Shown here piece by piece: positions 6,067 through 7,077 of a stretch of 7,077 bases of DNA. The stretch spans positions 1 to 7,077 of the forward strand of contig JAKSBO010000034.1 of NCBI GenBank assembly GCA_022361095.1. The letters are read 5' to 3'. A program made the translations under genes and the position numbers. The stretch comes from Desulfobacterales bacterium (lineage in GTDB: Bacteria > Desulfobacterota > Desulfobacteria > Desulfobacterales > Desulfobacteraceae). Numbering within the stretch: the first letter of the stretch is position 1; every line of letters starts with the position of its first letter. A model generated the notes under the pieces. The model worked only from the letters and a program-made list of their open reading frames with translations, made no database searches and was not told where the DNA came from.

Positions 6067-6731
6067 TACCGGGCTTGTTTTTTCAAGGTCTCCACCAGTT
6101 CCGACACCAGTTTTCCTCCGGATGTTCTGGCTGTTGGATTCACTTTTATCAACTCTTCCCAGGCCTCGATGGCTTTAGGGAGATCATTGAGATCATGCAT
6201 ATAAACAACCCCCTTGTTAAACCAGGCGGTTTCAAAATCAGGCTGAACGGCAACGGCCCTGCTAAAGGCTTCCAAAGCTTTTTCAGGCTCATTGTTTCGC
6301 CGGTACATCACCCCAAGATCCGTGAGAACATGTGGATGGTCCGGTTCAATGGACAAAGATTTCTCATAGGCATTGATGGCATCCTTAAAACGGTCTATGT
6401 CAAAAAAGGCGTTGCCCAGTTCGATCCAGGCCTTTGTATTATCTGGATTTTCCTTCAAAAAGGTCTGTAATTTTTTGATATGGGGTGCTGCCATGGCTGC
6501 AAGAGCGGGGGTTTTATTACCTTGGGCCCCTGTTTCAGAAGCCGGCTTCTCTTTTGGCATTTCCCCCATCATACCCGGCGGCATCGGTCTCATGCCCGGT
6601 TGTTGTGAATCCGCCAGCTTAAACGATGTATATGCGGTCCCCATCAAAAACCCCAGGGTCAGGGAGATCAGAATGGAAATATAAAAGGCCTGACGGCTGA
6701 TTGTGTTCTTTTGGCTTGTGTCCTGATTCAT
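6066..6731 (-). CDS. Membrane-anchored TPR protein with Met/Pro-rich linker
   Basis: A 221-residue protein with an N-terminal membrane anchor and a C-terminal TPR domain. After a short polar N-terminus with one Arg (R13), residues 15-35 form one hydrophobic helix; an uncleaved anchor with the rest in the periplasm is the likely topology. Residues 45-59 are rich in Met and Pro (M47, M50, M54, M55, M58). Residues 64-82 are a flexible Ala/Gly/Thr stretch. TPRs occupy about 98-131, 132-165 and 166-199, each with the W/L-G-x-x-Y/F and A-x-x-x-F/Y pattern and a closing P. The layout resembles NrfG/CcmI-type TPR proteins of cytochrome c maturation, but no haem-lyase genes are visible, so that role is not claimed. 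It overlaps the downstream metallopeptidase start by one base and lies 33 bases after a SoxZ-like gene, suggesting one operon. The ATG at 6731 has GCAGGA close upstream. Confidence 0.85.
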   Translation of the reverse strand: MNQDTSQKNTISRQAFYISILISLTLGFLMGTAYTSFKLADSQQPGMRPMPPGMMGEMPKEKPASETGAQGNKTPALAAMAAPHIKKLQTFLKENPDNTKAWIELGNAFFDIDRFKDAINAYEKSLSIEPDHPHVLTDLGVMYRRNNEPEKALEAFSRAVAVQPDFETAWFNKGVVYMHDLNDLPKAIEAWEELIKVNPTARTSGGKLVSELVETLKKQAR

Positions 6732-6734
6732 GTT

Positions 6735-6740
6735 TCCTGC
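6735..6740 (-). promoter_or_regulatory. Ribosome binding site of the membrane-anchored TPR gene
   Basis: The minus strand reads GCAGGA, ending three bases before the ATG at 6731. Spacing is short but the match is good, and no other start gives both a ribosome binding site and the complete membrane helix. Confidence 0.5.
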
Positions 6741-6764
6741 TTTAAATAATTCTAAGGGATTATA

Positions 6765-7077
6765 CTACCTGAATAAGTGTTTCTTTTTACGGATATTGCC
6801 GCTAACTCTAACATGGGCGATACTATCAGATTTACCCTGGAACCGAAAGTCTGCGAGCACCATCCCGTTAAATTTGCCCTGTTTGTAGACTTCGATTCTA
6901 AAAATTTTTCCGTCACGGTCGATTGAAAAACGCTGAAGGCAATCGTTTCTGGTTACCGGAAGGCCGGCCTCGTCTCTGACGTTTTGAGTTGTGAAGCCAA
7001 TAATGTTTACCCGGTGATCGGGTATGGGATGGACCATAAACTGCTTTTTAACCAAAATTCTGGAACCAAAGGGAACG
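6765..7077 (-). CDS. Partial SoxZ-like small protein, 5' end outside window
   Basis: The frame stays open to the right edge, so the gene is probably cut. 103 residues are visible: seven codons (VPFGSRI) before the TTG at 7053-7055, then 96 residues to a TAG at 6765. By eye it resembles SoxZ, the immunoglobulin-fold partner of the sulfur carrier SoxY: KKQFMVHPIPDHR matches the SoxZ pattern around its 'sHPMetG.R' segment, and GLPVTRNDCLQRFSIDRDGK with the following IF matches 'G..iPR.iin.F...ynG..vF'. The expected 'NPy..F' region is replaced by NGMVLADFRF and the 'W.d..G' end is missing. SoxZ is usually about 100 residues, so the true start may be just beyond the window. It is upstream of, and likely co-transcribed with, the TPR and metallopeptidase genes. 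No SoxY is visible. The assignment is a weak motif match; an unrelated beta-sandwich protein is possible. Confidence 0.55.
   Translation of the reverse strand, partial: VPFGSRILVKKQFMVHPIPDHRVNIIGFTTQNVRDEAGLPVTRNDCLQRFSIDRDGKIFRIEVYKQGKFNGMVLADFRFQGKSDSIAHVRVSGNIRKKKHLFR

Noticed and set aside
6075..6470. A 131-codon plus-strand frame antisense to the membrane-anchored TPR gene
   Set aside because: It mirrors the TPR coding frame on the other strand; no domain signature or start signal was found.
6066..6731. Assignment of the anchored TPR protein as CcmI/NrfG of cytochrome c maturation
   Set aside because: The layout is similar, but no ccm or nrf genes are nearby and three TPRs with an anchor are too generic to name the gene.

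Overview
The window looks like ordinary chromosome from a Gram-negative bacterium with extensive nucleotide signalling. The best guess is a Desulfobacterota (Desulfobacteraceae-like) sulfate reducer. That rests on protein style: an orphan geranylgeranyl-reductase-family flavoprotein, an HDOD-GAF-GGDEF-PilZ-like signalling protein and a SoxZ-like fragment. There is no rRNA or marker gene, so the assignment is an inference. I see no tRNA, transposase, CRISPR array, integrase or prophage gene.

Layout. Positions 1-127 hold no supportable gene. A FAD-dependent geranylgeranyl-reductase-family oxidoreductase lies on the minus strand (128-1231). A 390-bp AT-rich divergent region (1232-1621) follows, with a good minus-strand promoter, a weaker plus-strand promoter, a small GC-rich hairpin and a strong palindrome just before the next start. 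On the plus strand come a cytoplasmic protein made almost entirely of TPRs (1622-2683) and an 800-residue signalling protein (2811-5213). The latter has its own perfect TATAAT and a good ribosome binding site. After a short convergent gap (5214-5340) there is a compact minus-strand cluster: a YgjP/DUF45 zinc metallopeptidase (5341-6066), a membrane-anchored TPR protein (6066-6731) and the 3' part of a SoxZ-like gene cut by the right edge (6765-7077).

How the genes may work together. The most interesting gene is the 800-residue protein. It carries an HDOD domain with a complete HD-type metal ligand set, a GAF domain with an NKFDE-like signature, a GGDEF domain that has lost its catalytic residues but kept an RxxD inhibitory-site motif, and a C-terminal PilZ-like domain with an altered motif. 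This looks like a cytosolic nucleotide sensor or scaffold rather than a c-di-GMP synthase. The TPR protein just upstream, on the same strand, is a natural candidate partner, but only proximity supports that. The minus-strand cluster is probably one operon: the TPR and metallopeptidase genes overlap by one base (TAATG), which suggests translational coupling.

I found no wholly new system that the sequence alone can prove. The strongest leads are the multi-sensor architecture, the palindrome that could mask the TPR gene's ribosome binding site, and the orphan isoprenoid reductase.
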